Below are positions 33,042-44,713 of a stretch of 64,000 nt of DNA, in pieces. Numbering within the stretch: the first letter of the stretch is position 1; the number at the start of each line of letters is the position of its first letter. The stretch spans positions 186,001-250,000 of the forward strand of contig JAMYHL010000028.1 in assembly GCA_025531455.1 (NCBI GenBank), given 5' to 3'. The DNA is from Apiotrichum sp. Y4204 (lineage: Eukaryota; Basidiomycota; Tremellomycetes; Trichosporonales; Trichosporonaceae). A program made the translations under genes and the position numbers. Below the pieces are notes generated by a model. The model did not search any database and was not told the DNA's origin. It saw nothing but the letters and a program-made list of their open reading frames with translations.

Positions 33042-34482
33042 CGTGTTGGGTGGGAGAGTGGCAAAAACGAGGCTGGAGCGCTGGAAGAAACTGTGCCGCG
33101 TGTCTCGACGAGTCTGCAAGTTGGGTACAGTTGGCTACACGTGACTCCATTCGGGGAGTGACGTCACCCCCTCCAGCGTGTCGGCCGATGGGGCCGTATC
33201 TTTATATCTCGGTTAATTTTCCCTGCACCATTTTGTGTGACTGTGGAACTTGGGGCCTTTGTGGATCCATGGATCTGTCGAGATGCGGAATGAGCATGTG
33301 AGCACTACTGTAGATCATTAAAGACCCAAGCGCACAGACCTATCAACTATCAGCTGTCGGAACGGTTGGGAGCCTATGACGTTTTCTTTGGCGAGTACGA
33401 TGTGTTGCTGAAACAAGGGACCAAGGGATCAAGGATCTCAAGGGATCAAGGGATCATGGAGATGTATTTTAGAAGTTGAACGACTTGCCGCGAACGTTGT
33501 CGAATCATCATCGTCCATGTTCGCGTTTCCATAGTCCACGAGGTGAAACCATGACACAGGCGGCGTTGCCATAGTGACTGTGCTTCGCGAAGTTGCTGCG
33601 CGCACAGCGTGTGTGAGGATTTAGAACGTGTCAGAGACACCAGAGAGCGTTCCCCAGAAGCCAGTGCCATGCTGCGGATCAGGCTTAGCAACTCGACGCA
33701 AGAAACGCGCAGTACCTGTGTCTGGCTCTGGGTACAGTACAGGTTTGGCATGTAGCGCAGCCAAGTTGGGTCCACGATAATGCCCGCACTCTCAGCCCTA
33801 CCGCGGAAGTGGCGGGTATTTCAGCCTCAGGCGCGGGACACCCCCCCCTCTGTTGCTTCCTCAACGTGTTTCTGTACCTCGAAAGCAATTTTATAGCAAA
33901 GTAATCTCGTCAGATGATCGCCCCGCAATGCGATCGCGATGTTGTTTGCAGTGATCGTCGCTGGCTGATGTCATTGCTGTTACTTTCTACCCTCCGGGCC
34001 CCCAACACACGAGACACGGCGGACGATGGAAAAGGACAAGTTGTGTCTTGCCGACGTCATTATGACGCAAACCCGCGATCACTCGGCGTCGCGGCTCAGC
34101 GGCTCGCTGCCCTTCAGACAATCGAGCGCGAGGTCTACTCACCATCGGCCATTGGCTATTGGGCAGCTCGGCACGCGCGGCTAATGGTTGTGCCTTGCGC
34201 ACTCCTTGTTATCGTGGACGAGAGTGGACTGGTGGACAGGCGAGGCTGGACCTGGTGGCAAGACGCTGCAATCCGCAAGACGGCAGATGCCGGTGGGTGT
34301 CCATTGGCAGTGGCAACTGGACGACAAGTAACGCAAACAGACACAATCACAACACGTTCCGTCTCGTGTATATAAAGAGCAGAGTCGACGAGGCAGACAA
34401 CACAACACAGAACTCCATCTACCTTCCAACTACTACTCTACTCTACTCTACCCCCAACAGCCACCAACCACAACACTTCACA
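33042..34482. promoter_or_regulatory. Divergent promoter region
   Basis: Between the VTT gene (minus) and the HSP12-like gene (plus). A TATATAA box is at 34369-34375, about 110 bases before the HSP12-like start. Short AAGGGATC repeats are at 33423-33455. No gene found. Confidence 0.5.
33423..33455 (+). repeat. Degenerate 8-bp tandem repeat (AAGGGATC)
   Basis: Four units, three exact (33423-33430, 33440-33447, 33448-33455) and one altered (33431-33438). Confidence 0.8.
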
Positions 34483-34843
34483 ATGTCTGACCACGGCCGC
34501 CTCGACATCCACGACAAGGTACGTAGCATGGGAGTAACCTGGCGCGAGTGGCTGGTGGCCATCTGGTCCACGGCCACGGCGCCTCTCCCCCCTCTCCGCC
34601 TGCCACCGCTAACATCCCCAGGTCAAGGCCGCTGTCCGCCCTGACTCGTCCAAGTCCTACACCCAGCAGGCCGGCGAGGAGATTCGCGGCAAGGCCGACC
34701 AGGCCGCCAGCGCTGCCCAGCCCCAGAGCGAGAAGAGCACCATGCAGAAGATTACCGACAAGCGTGAGTTGTCCTCCCATTGATACAGTGCACAGTTGCT
34801 GATCCCAGTCACCCCCGGCAACAAGGACCGCCACGTCGTCTAA
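34483..34843 (+). CDS. Small HSP12/HSP9-like stress protein
   Basis: Exons 34483-34518, 34622-34763 and 34809-34843 encode 70 residues, shorter than yeast Hsp12 (about 110). It starts MSDHGRLDIHDKV, then PDSSKSYTQQAGEEIRGKAD and QPQSEKST; the MSD.GR opening, PDS.KSY and the KAD..A element match the HSP9/HSP12 group. The sequence is very hydrophilic with no Cys or Trp, as expected of a disordered, membrane-stabilising heat-shock protein. A good TATA box and pyrimidine-rich leader suggest strong, inducible expression. Too short for automatic gene callers because the coding sequence is split in three. Confidence 0.8.
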
Positions 34844-36337
34844 GCGCGGTGTATAGTTGTATAATGAAAGAAACGTTAACGTTGTCTATGCAATGATGAG
34901 ACGCTACTGCCCTACTGATGTTGAGAGCTGCTGGTTGTGTGGGATCACGGGAACGTTGCTAACCATGGGTGCGAATGGCGCCGGAGAGGAAGTTCACAAA
35001 CTCACATCGCCGAGCATGTTCTCCGCTACATCCCAAAGTCGCATCGCTCCACTGTTCCATTGCTCACTGGCCCCATGCCTCTCGGAGGAATGCAGCTCTA
35101 ATCGGCACAACTCCTCCGGCCCCTCGGCGCTCCGACTTGATCGGTATCTCGCGATCGAGGCTGCACCCGTTAGAATGCAAGCCGATCAGTCCAATCAACT
35201 CCGTCCAGTTCCGTTCACTCTTGGTGAGAAGGACATTGGCGGTGGATCATACGTACGTCAAAAGTACCGGAGCGTGTGGCTCGTCGTGCTACGATAGAGG
35301 GCCTCTGCTGTTGAACGTGTATACGCAACTGTATGCTGGGCACTGTGCAGTGTAAGAAATGTGCTGTGCTGGGCAGCCAAGGTTGGCACACATCAGATCG
35401 ATCTGCCCGCTCTCCGCTGCACCGTGCCTGCTGGTCGTGCATGCCCGGTGTTCCGCATCTCCATATCTCCATGTCTGCTCTTCATAATTGATCTCATCCC
35501 TCGCTCCTACGCTTCATCTCAAACGCCTGTACGCAGTGATCGTGAAACATGTCCAACATGTAATAGCGCTCAGCAGGTGGAACGGTGATATGGAGAGATT
35601 TGGAGCATTGTGTAGAAAGCGCCGTCCCACCACATCTCCGTCAACCATATCCCCGCATCAACGAGTGAAAACAGCATTTCCCTCCGTTGGCACGCCTGCA
35701 CAGCAGCAGCAATACTCACCCGACAATGACCTGTTGAGAGCGAGAGCACGGCTGGCGACAGCCAGTACGAGTAGTTGTACCGAAACGCCAAGCAATCCGC
35801 GACGGCGAGGCACGCAGCACCGCAGTTGCGTGTTTGCGCACGCGTTTCAAACCTTATACTCACCGGGATGTGGCATTCTCCTCTTGCTTTGCCTGCCTCC
35901 TCGGTCAGAACTGGCAGACCGAGATCATGCTACGTGTCTGGAGCACCGGAGAGGGTGGGCATGTTGATGCATGAACGCACAGCCATCATCGCGTATCATC
36001 GTTGGGCACAGCTGTCCATCGCACCGAGCTCGCAGCCGATCTCAGTCACCGAGGCTCGCGTCCTCGATACTCCATCCTCGAATCACATCCCAATCCACAG
36101 CTTTGTCAGATTTCAGTCGTATAAAGACTCACGACAAGATATCAGACAAAGCAGCATAAACCCTTCCCCTCCAGCGCTGCGCGCACCACATTCGTTTCTT
36201 CCGACGCTGAGCGTCCCACACTCTTTCTGACCCATCACTCCCCCAACTCCCCACCTGCTCACCCCTCTTTCACTCACTTTTCACCTTCACCCCTCTCCCT
36301 CACCTCACCCTCACTGACCCCACTCACATCGCACAGG
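34844..36337. other. Intergenic region
   Basis: About 1.5 kb with no exon set I can support. The last 100 bases before the zincin gene are strongly pyrimidine-rich (CTCACCC-type words, 36225-36330), a frequent promoter feature in fungi. Confidence 0.5.
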
Positions 36338-37645
36338 ATGCGTATCATCGCGCTGGTCGCACTCATCTCCACGCTGGTCGTGGACGCCCATCCGGCGGAT
36401 CCTCAGGCGCCGCGTCACACTCTCCCGGCCCCTGCTGCGCCTCCGAACCCCTCTGGATCACCTCCAGTCCCTGTGGGACAGCCGCCGGACGCTGCTGGGC
36501 CACCGTGCGGCGAGCAGGCCGCCACCGCCATTGTGACAGTCACTGTCTCCGCAACGGCCGTTGCTACTGTTGCCTCTGACGCCTCTCCGCAGCAGCCGCC
36601 CGTGTTTCTTACGAACAGGATCGCCATTGCCCACTCTGGGCAGCCCGCGCGCCCCCAACCGCCAAAGTCGGGCACGCCGCAGCCGCCCCAGCAATCCGGT
36701 CCGAAGCGGGAGGCCAAGACGGAGCAGCTGCCTCGCACGGAAATCAACAAACCCTCACTTACAAAGGGTACCTGGAAAACTCCCATGGGTCCAAAGCTGC
36801 GCGAGGCGCTCCCCGCGATACCGTACACGCTCACTGCCTGGAAGGGCAACCGGGACTGGATCCCGATTGCGTGCAAGGACATGGCGACAAAGGGAGATTA
36901 CAAGAACAACGTGACCTACTCGCCCATGGACATGGATACCTTTAGCGTCAAGTACGGCGACTGCGGGTCCGAGTGGCTGATCTGCCAACACAAGGACGCG
37001 CAGGTAAGCAAAGAGGAGCTGGCAGAGACGTTTGGGCGGCTCCCGGTCCGCCTGCGCTCCATGATCCGTCATATCGGCGCGATCCCAACTAAGAACAACG
37101 CGAGCTGGGCATATAACAGCAATGACAACGTCGTCATGATGGGCGAGCACTCGCCTGACCGTCATATCGGCGTGTGGATCCACGAACTCGGGCACAGCAT
37201 TGACAAGCGCATCTTTGGCACTTCCCCTAATACGCGTTTCTCGCTCACGAAAAAATGGGCCGAGGCACTGGAGCAGGACACTGCTGTGATTTCCGAGTAC
37301 TCCAAATCGTCCCAGGTGGAGAACTTTGCCGACTCGGTCGCGGCTGCGTTCTATGACCGGTTCGTCCCCGGTGGCCTGAGGGACTTTTTCAAGAATGACA
37401 GCGCGAGCAAAATCTCCCACCAGATCAAGCTCATCAAGGACGCAATGGAGGAGTACGTCTCGAACAAGAATGATGTCTGTCGCCGACGCTTGACGAACGA
37501 CAAGCCCGTCAGGAAGAGGGGCGGTACTGCGCGCAGGAGCCGCGAGGGTGCCCCGCCTGATGTCTCGCTTGGGGCCGGTATTGAGGAGTGGGAGAACTTT
37601 GACGACGACGAGAATCACGAGTGCACCTGCGGCCACCACCACTAG
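36338..37645 (+). CDS. Secreted HELGH zincin metallopeptidase-like protein
   Basis: A single exon of 435 residues starting at the ATG at 36338, with a signal peptide (MRIIALVALISTLVVDA). A long Pro/Gln/Ser-rich segment (about residues 20-135) with a low-complexity Thr/Val/Ala stretch precedes the catalytic part. HELGH at residues 282-286 gives two zinc ligands and the catalytic Glu; the acidic residues in VENFADSVAAAFYD, about 50 residues on, are likely to supply the third ligand. The C-terminal tail is basic (RRRLTNDKPVRKR), then acidic, and ends HECTCGHHH, a natural metal-binding-looking tail. It resembles fungal conidiation-specific/zincin families, but I cannot name a subfamily. A GTAAGC at 37002 is read through in frame. 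Confidence 0.75.
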   Translation: MRIIALVALISTLVVDAHPADPQAPRHTLPAPAAPPNPSGSPPVPVGQPPDAAGPPCGEQAATAIVTVTVSATAVATVASDASPQQPPVFLTNRIAIAHSGQPARPQPPKSGTPQPPQQSGPKREAKTEQLPRTEINKPSLTKGTWKTPMGPKLREALPAIPYTLTAWKGNRDWIPIACKDMATKGDYKNNVTYSPMDMDTFSVKYGDCGSEWLICQHKDAQVSKEELAETFGRLPVRLRSMIRHIGAIPTKNNASWAYNSNDNVVMMGEHSPDRHIGVWIHELGHSIDKRIFGTSPNTRFSLTKKWAEALEQDTAVISEYSKSSQVENFADSVAAAFYDRFVPGGLRDFFKNDSASKISHQIKLIKDAMEEYVSNKNDVCRRRLTNDKPVRKRGGTARRSREGAPPDVSLGAGIEEWENFDDDENHECTCGHHH

Positions 37646-38077
37646 AGAGGGGATGCGGAGACTTGAGGATCGAGTGCTGGCCACTGACCTTGAGGACCGA
37701 GGAACCAACCATAGAGCTCATAGAACATTGCAGCGGGGTATATTACCCCTGTGTGTTGTGTATGTACATGTGCATTGTCCCATTCCCGTTCGAGCATCAG
37801 TTCTACCACACTGTGTTTGGTTTTGACTTAGATCCGGGGTAATATACAGAGTACATCCATATCGATTAAATACAATGGTTGTGGCAGAGGATACATGCTA
37901 CCATCTGAAGAGTACTGCTCAATTCCGAGAGAGCACCAGCCCTGGAAAGCATGTATCCAATCTGGCCCTTCGGTTACTTTGTTACTTCAATCGCACTCCG
38001 ACGGACGGACAGAGATTTCGCCAGCCGGCGGCAACGGCCAGGGTGGGCAACCATGAACACCACGCCACCACGGCCAT
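37646..38077. other. Intergenic, convergent 3' ends
   Basis: Between the stop codons of the zincin (plus) and the AhpD-like gene (minus). AT-rich; no feature assigned. Confidence 0.5.
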
Positions 38078-39001
38078 TCACCCATCCTCCTCGAACAGCG
38101 CCACGATACGATCCACGCTCTCGAGCGCCCACACCAGTCCGTCCTCGGACGCGAGACGGCCCTTTGCATCCGCGCGCGCGAGGGCATCGAGGTATTCCTC
38201 GAGATACGCGCCGCCGTGTGCTCGCCCGACGGCCGCACCCGCAAGAGCTGTAAGCACCGCGCCGAGGCGATACGACCCCTGTGGCGGGGTGCCTGCCGGC
38301 TCGGACTGGAGGGATGCGTAGTGATTGAGAATGTAGCCCGGGAGATCGGGGTGTGCGCCGGCGAGAGCAGGGTCGGTGTAGATGCCATCCGAGCGGAGGA
38401 GGGCTTCGCCCCGCGCGTCGGCGGCCGCGTCTGGTTCCCTGGAGTCAGAGAGGGACGGAAGGGGACGTACCGCTGCGATTCTCTGTATAGACCTGCGATG
38501 ACGGGATCGGGGAGGTGTGCGCGCAGTGCGTTGAGGTTGTTGATTGCCTCCAGTTAGAGTGTTAGCCTTTCGAAAAACCCACTGTCGGCGCCTGCTGTCA
38601 GTCGTCATTACCGCGCACACTTACTCCGCTAAAGCTGACGCACTTGAGCCCCGTTTCGCGGATAACCTGCCCTCAGCAACTGTCAGTTACAGAATGTCTG
38701 CACGCACCGCCGCGACATGCACACAGGTTTCCGTATCGCATCCCTCAGTGGCAAAGTCGTACAGCTGGCACAGAGTGTCGGGAGAGGCAATCGCGCAAAT
38801 CGCCGCTGCGGAGAGGACGAGCCACGCATCGTCGCCGGCCGGGGCGGCTTCGCGGATGGTCGAGAGCGCAGCGGCCGTGGTCTTAAATGGCGGTGCGGGC
38901 GGGGGCGCGCCGCGCGCCTCGGGCTTTGCGATGAGCGCCTTGAGTGCCGGACTCAGAGATACTTTGGCGGCTGCGTTGGCGCTGGGCTGGGTCATGGTCA
39001 T
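38078..39001 (-). CDS. AhpD-like (carboxymuconolactone decarboxylase superfamily) protein
   Basis: Exons 39001-38708, 38666-38625, 38547-38471 and 38438-38078 give 257 residues. The N-terminal half is Ala-rich helical (LSPALKALIA; DDAWLVLSAAAICAIASPD), then VIRETGLKCVSFSG, INNLNALRAHL, and after a variable loop HPDLPGYILNHYASLQSEP with RLGAVLTALAGAAVGRAHGG and a closing WALESVDRIVALFE. The pattern of a helical repeat with a lone Cys and the 'HPDLP..ILN.Y' segment matches fungal AhpD-like proteins of unknown role; the classical CxxC redox pair is absent. It is divergent from the alpha/beta hydrolase. Family call is moderate; the gene model is phase-consistent. Confidence 0.6.
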
Positions 39002-39719
39002 GGTGGTCGTTAGATGGGCATTGGAACGTTTGTTGCGAGGCAGCTGATATTTATCGCGGCCAGTGTCTCGCTCTGGAGCGCTGGAGAGATCTCTAATGGC
39101 TGATATGGGTGGCGACAATCGCGACATCGGCTAAATTCCACGTGCAGACCAAGGCACGGCTTTCTGCGTACTTGTGTTGATTGGCACCATTGGCGCCGCT
39201 TGCCGCTCCGAAGGTTTGTTGTGCAAACCATCAGCAAGAGGTGCAATAGCCCCGACGGAGATGGATTCACTACTGCTGTCAGTAGAAGAGAATGTTCAAG
39301 TGCGGCTGTCTGTCGTTATTGTCGGTAGAATGGTGGCGGTGGGCAGCCGGCGGTAGAGTGATCGGGCGGAATGTAGACGAGTCAACAGTTGAACGCGAGC
39401 CCACCTCGCGATGAGTCTGTCTGCATACGCTGCTTCTGGACAATGGCGGCCCGGCGTGCTCCTCATCGTCAGGCCGTATATATACGTTTATGGCCTTTAT
39501 CTACAGAATGGGCCAAGCATGAAAGGAGTGTGCTTCAGAGAAGCTTCAGACCATTTGAAGATGGGACGGAAAGCAATTGCCGACCAGCCGGCCAACTCCG
39601 CTCCCATCATTTTGCTAACTCCACATCCACATCCCGACATCCAAGTTCTGCAGCACTTATCTCTCGTGTACGACTAACCCCCTCTTCACCTCACATCCTC
39701 TCTTCTCCGCTCACCCAGC
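39002..39719. promoter_or_regulatory. Divergent promoter region
   Basis: Upstream of the AhpD-like gene (minus) and the alpha/beta hydrolase (plus). A symmetrical TATATATA occurs at 39477-39484. No gene seen. Confidence 0.45.
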
Positions 39720-40834
39720 ATGAAGCCGATCCGCGACCCGTCGTTCATCGACATCTCGACGCCTGACGTCCCGATCCCGACGGACGCGGTCGCCAATGCC
39801 GCGCGCAAGACCAACCCCGGCGACGCGACGCACGTCATGGACTTTGGCAACCTCTCCCTCGGACACCCCAAGGCGTCTCACCGCGTCGTCATGCTCGTAG
39901 ACCTCGCGGTTAACGTGTATGGCCTCGAGGAGATTAGCGGGAGTAATAGGCCCGTGGCCGTTGTGGTAAGTCTGTGCGCATTGGCTGTGGCGAATGTTCG
40001 CGGCCACTTCCTTTGCCTTTTCCCTCTCATGCCTAGATGCTCGCACACGGGTGGACGAACCGCGCAAAGCAGATGGAGCCAATGGCCTCGGGGATAGTCG
40101 GCGAGATGCAGCGTCTCGCAGCCGAGAACACGCGCACGCAGACGCACGACGTGATCGTCGTCTGCCTCGATCAGCGCAACCACGGCGAACGGCGCCGCAA
40201 CCCCGACGGCCTCTCGCACTACCGCCATCCGAACCGGCCGGCCGACATGCTCACCGTCGTCACCGGCGGCGTGCACGACTACCAGCTCGTCATGGACTTT
40301 CTCCCCGTGTACCTCTTTCCCGGAGACGAGCGCGTGGTCAGCAACTGGATGGCGTGCGGCGTGTCCATGGGCGGTGAGTGCAATTTGAGCTTTCGAGGTG
40401 GTATGGCGGTATTGACTCCAGGACACGTCACTTGGCGGCTGTTGCGGGACGATCCGCGGGTACGCGTCGGCGTCCCGATTGTCGCGATTCCTCCAGAACG
40501 GCTGGGCACTCTTTTGACAATCGCGTACGAGCGCGATGGCACGCTCGGTACAACGGAGCGCCCGTACCCTGACACGCTGCGGCGGCTGTACGAGCTCCCG
40601 ACGCGGCGCGGTGCGTACACTGGGAAAAAGATTCTTTGTCTGTATGGCGAGGAGGACGCGCTCGTCCCATATGGCCTTGGGCGCGCGGCGCTCAAAAGTA
40701 TCATGGAGGAGTACCCCGGCGACGTGCGGTTTTGGATCCAGAAGGACAGGGGACACGTCTGTTCGCCTGAGATGGTCCAGCTCGCTGCTGAGTGGCTCTG
40801 GAGGTGGGGAGCGAGTGCCAGCGAGGCATTCTAG
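39720..40834 (+). CDS. Alpha/beta hydrolase-fold protein
   Basis: Exons 39720-39965, 40037-40373 and 40422-40834 give 331 residues. Motifs: VVMLAHGWTNRAKQM (oxyanion loop), DVIVVCLDQRNHGER, the nucleophile elbow CGVSMGGHVTW (Ser in GxSxG, interrupted by intron 2 just after the second Gly), CLYGEEDALVPY (acid residue) and KDRGHVCSPEM (catalytic His). No signal peptide, so probably cytosolic. The full catalytic triad is therefore visible, but the substrate is not. The N-terminal 80 residues are extra to the core fold. Confidence 0.85.
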
Positions 40835-41324
40835 GTGACTCTGGGAGCAGTGTAGGTTGTAGAGCGTTGAGAGCATGTAGATCTTGGACACCTAGTCGTC
40901 TTGGAACTCGATCGAGATGCCTGGCACCTGGGGGAGAAGGTGGTCATGACGCGCCAAACACGCCAAACGCGACCATCGTCCCATCCATCCATTGTTCCTA
41001 CGTTGCCACCCCATCAGACAGAGTTTTGTGTGCACACATTCAAGCGACCTTGCATGCATACTTCTTATACCCTCCTCACCATCTTCATCGGGTCTGCAGC
41101 ACCGCAGCTTTGCCACTTCTACACACTCCCCCGTGGCGCTCGTGTCTCAGCCCTTCACATCTCCAGATCTTTGATTTACGCCGCACGCGCCGCACGGATC
41201 ACTCAAATCGCTGCCCCCACCGCTATCATCCGACGCAACCCATTCGACGAGCAGCAACTATAAAAAGGTCGCAAGCACCACAAACTTAATTTCTCCTTGC
41301 ATTCCCCTCTCTCCACTATCCCCC
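40835..41324. promoter_or_regulatory. Promoter region of the SEC14-like gene
   Basis: TATAAAAA at 41259-41266 lies 59 bases before the start codon, followed by a CT-rich leader. No gene seen. Confidence 0.55.
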
Positions 41325-42995
41325 ATGTCGTTCTTCAAGTTTGGGCGGTCCGCCGCGGCCACGACGGACACCAAAGCCAACGAAAAGGAGGAGAATGGCA
41401 CCCTAGAACCCGCTGCCTTCGCGCCGATCACGCTGCCCCCCGCTGGCGTCGCGGTGCCGGCGCACGTGTACACACCAGAGCAGGAGGAAATGGTACGTCT
41501 ATGCGCGGGAGGAACGTACTAACTGGACAGATTGCTGCGCTGCGTGAGGTGAGTTGAGTTGGGTCCAACTACCCGAGCGTTAGGTTACTGGTGGGGTATA
41601 ACCCGCGGATCACTGAGACCAGTACACGGCGACCATCGCGCTCCCCGAGACGGACGAGTACTACCGCTGGGAGGCGCGCTTTCTCGCCGACCCGGGCACA
41701 CATCCGCGGTACATGCGTGCGGCCAAGTGGAAGCTCGAGGATGCAAAGAAACGCATAAAGGGCACGCTCGAGTGGCGCCGTGAATACCGCCCCGACCTCA
41801 TCGAGCCTGCCGAAGTGGCGCCCGAGCAGGAGTCTGGAAAGCTGTGAGTGGATCCAGAAGCTAGAAGAGAAGCGATCTGCAACGGTTTCTGCAGTTCACT
41901 TGTTTTTTGCGGGAATGTGGCGCTCGATTGATGCACACGGCTCGCCTCGATCGCTTTTGTTGACATGCAGCGTCCTCTCTGGATTCGACAAGGATGGCCG
42001 CCCGCTGCTCTACATGTTCCCGTCGCGGCAGAACACCAAGGAGTCGCCGCGTCAGGTGCGGCACCTCGTCTACTTTTTGTGAGTTTGAAATAGCAGGACC
42101 CAACCCGGTCGCTTACCCCAGGGAACGCGCGATCGACCTCATGCCCCCGAATCAGGAGAATGTGGCTCTTATTATTGACGTGAGTGTGCCGCACGATGAT
42201 CAACGAGTTTGTGGTTTGAGCTGACGCACAGTATCGCCAAATGTCGAGTGGCCAGCAGCAAAGCCTCAGCATCGGCCGGCAGGTGCTCAACATTCTGCAA
42301 AACCACTATGTCGAGCGTGCGTCCTCTAATTCTTGAGCGAGCGTGGCGCTGGGACGACACTGACTCACACAGGCCTTGGACGCGCGTTTGTGCTCAACGT
42401 CCCGTGGTGGCTCAACGCGTTTTTCACCGCCGTGTCCCCATTTATCGACCCGGTCAGCCGTGAAAAGGTGAGCTGAACTTTGAATTTCCGCAGCTGACAA
42501 CAGATCCGCTTCAATCCGAACCTCAGCGAGTTCGTGGAGCTCAACCTCCTCGACAAGGCTGTTGGCGGGCAGTACAACTTCAAGTACGACTTTGAGAAGT
42601 ATTGGCCAGAGCTGAACAAGTACGTCGGGACAGCGCGACAGCACATGTCGCTCCGCTGCTTTCGTATACTACATTGCTGACTTCGAAGGTTCTGCCACGT
42701 CTCCCCTGAAGGCACGCGTGTCGACGACGACGGCAAGGAATGGGTCCCGCCCGCCGGCATGGGCATCAAGTACGCCGTCGACATGAAGGAGAAGGAAGAG
42801 GCCGCTGTCCCGCCGGCGAGGGTCGAGGAGCCTGTGGCAACTGTTGTCAAGGTCGATGAACCCGCTGCGACCGCGGTCACGACCGACGAGCCCGCCACAA
42901 CTGCGGTCAAGATTGATGAGCCAGCAGGTGCGGTCAAGGCTGAAGAGCCTGCTCACGCCCTCAAGGTCAATGAGCCGGCCGCACCCACTGTTTAG
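41325..42995 (+). CDS. SEC14/CRAL-TRIO phosphatidylinositol-transfer-type protein with repeat tail
   Basis: Lipid-binding protein, cytosol to membrane. Nine exons: 41325-41492, 41531-41548 (18 nt), 41623-41843, 41971-42078, 42122-42179, 42232-42316, 42373-42467, 42504-42619 and 42689-42995, total 391 residues. The CRAL-TRIO N part has RWEARFLADP, RYMRAAKWKLEDA and TLEWRREYRPD; the lipid pocket has FDKDGRPLLYMFPSRQNT, VALIIDYRQMS, HYVERLGRAFVLNVPWWLNA and DPVSREKIRFN. After about residue 315 a low-complexity tail repeats (V/I)DEPA.TAVK five to six times. The tail is unusual for the family and is probably disordered. Every joint preserves phase. Confidence 0.9.
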
Positions 42996-43132
42996 AACAC
43001 ACCACGCCTAGATCACCTGATACACGGCATAGACACGAAAAGGAACTGGATACCATCGCGATAGCCTCCTATGTAATGTACAACCCGCAGCCGAAGCATG
43101 CAGCACATCTATACCCTGTCCAAGCCGCAGGT

Positions 43133-44713
43133 CTAGGCGCTAGCCTCCGCCTCAGCCGCCTCTTTGATGCACCGCGCGCACATGCAGTCGCCACCAAGCG
43201 GCCCGCTCGCCCACTCTCTCCGCTCCTTTACGGGCAGATTGAGATCGCAGTAGTGATTGAGCACCTCGTCGCCCGCCCTCAGCCCCGGTTCCGAGAGGAG
43301 CCGGCTCGTCCGCGCAGTCATGACGATGCGCCCGCCCCACTCCCAGCTGACATTCGGATCGCAGTCATGATTGGCAAGGCACCACAGGGGGTGCACAGCT
43401 GCGACGTCTGGTCCTCCCGCCCCACCGGCGGTCTTGCGCGCGGACGCGACACCGCGGAACTTTGCGTACAGCGTGTTCATGACCCACGTGTCGTAGCCGG
43501 GGTTGGCGTAGATGTCGACGTCCATCGCCTCGAGAAGGCGCAGCGGCTCCGCAACGCTGTACTTGAACGTAATGGGAAGCGAGGGCGGTGCGCCAGACGG
43601 CGTAAAGTCTCCCCAGAGGTATTTGACTTCTGGGACATCCAGCGGATGACACTCTCCATGCGCAGCAATCGCCAACACGCGCCCCAGGAGGAGAAGGTAC
43701 AGGCTGTGGTCCGCCTCGGTGGGGGTCGGGTCCTTGCCGATCGAGTCAAAGTCCTCGCGATCACACACGGCGGGGTGGTACCGCTCGTCCGCCTGGTCGC
43801 GGCAGAGCTCGGAGCAGAACGCCGCATCGCACTCGTCGCACGGGACGCAGGTATCCGGGAGCTCGGTGGAGCACGCGTCGCACACCGTCCCCTTGTGCGT
43901 GTTGCTCGCCGTGATGAGCGAATACTCCTCCAGGACCTTCTCCCCGGGCGCAATGTCCTCAGTCGCGAATACACCGAGCTGGCGACACGTCTCGCCCTCT
44001 CCTGCCTGGAGAGCTGGTAGGGTCGCGACGCGCACGGCGCACTTTGGCGCCGCGACGCGGAGGCGTGTATTCAGCTCCTCGATCGCGCTCGCCGCGTACC
44101 TGTCCGTCTCGTGCGTGTTCCACTCGTAGAGCTCGCGGCGGGCCGAGCCAAGATCCGGAAGGTCCGCGGTGGGGATCATGTCCTCCGAGTCGACACGGAG
44201 GCGTTTCCGGGCGGCGTCGTTGACCGCTTTCCGGGTCGCGGGCAACACCTCGTCGTTCGGGAAACACCGGAGACCGCGCTCCGCAAACGTCGCTGCGCTG
44301 TGGAGGCATCCGGCGACGAGCAGCTCGCTGGAGAGGATACGATACGCAGCGTGCGAGACCGCCTCGGCGAGGGTTTCTGCGGAGAGTTGATCCGGGACAG
44401 TCAACAGCACGTCCTCCAGCCCTGTCTGATCGGTCCACGCCTCCAGCGCGTCCCGCGCCTGCTCCTCGTATTCCCCTCCGTCGAGGTCGTCGCACAGCAA
44501 AAGCGCGCGGTATGCGTCACCCGCTGCGAGGTCAGGGTAACCCAGTGCGGTGTGTGCCGCCGCGCGGCGCAGGTACAGCACTGCGTCGTAGGGCGAGGAG
44601 GACAGGCGGTCCGTCAGGGCTGAGCGGCGCGCGAGGTTGTCCGCGTCCTGCTGTCAGCTAGACTCGAGAGCGATACGAACCACTTGGTTTGAGGAGCATA
44701 TCGGCGGCGCCAT
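43133..44713 (-). CDS. SET-domain protein with MYND-like zinc finger (SMYD type)
   Basis: Putative protein-lysine methyltransferase. Exon 1 is only 30 nt (44713-44684); exon 2 runs 44647-43133; total 514 residues. An N-terminal helical, TPR-like part (LRRAAAHTALGYPDLAAGDAYRA) precedes the split SET domain starting at GVFATEDIAPGEKVLEEYS. Inserted in it is a Cys cluster (CDACSTELPDTCVPCDECD, then AAFCSELCRDQADERYHPAVC) that looks like a MYND-type finger. The SET core ends NHDCDPNVSWEW and EVLNHYCDLNLPVKERREW, followed by a post-SET CMCARC. Converges with the SEC14-like gene, stop codons 137 bp apart. Confidence 0.87.

Noticed and set aside
36755..37708. 317-residue minus-strand frame
   Set aside because: Antisense to the zincin gene with HELGH; no domain of its own.
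39878..40891. 337-residue minus-strand frame
   Set aside because: Shadow of the alpha/beta hydrolase, which has a full catalytic triad and in-phase introns on the plus strand.
43076..44020. 314-residue plus-strand frame
   Set aside because: Antisense to the SET-domain gene; no recognisable motif.
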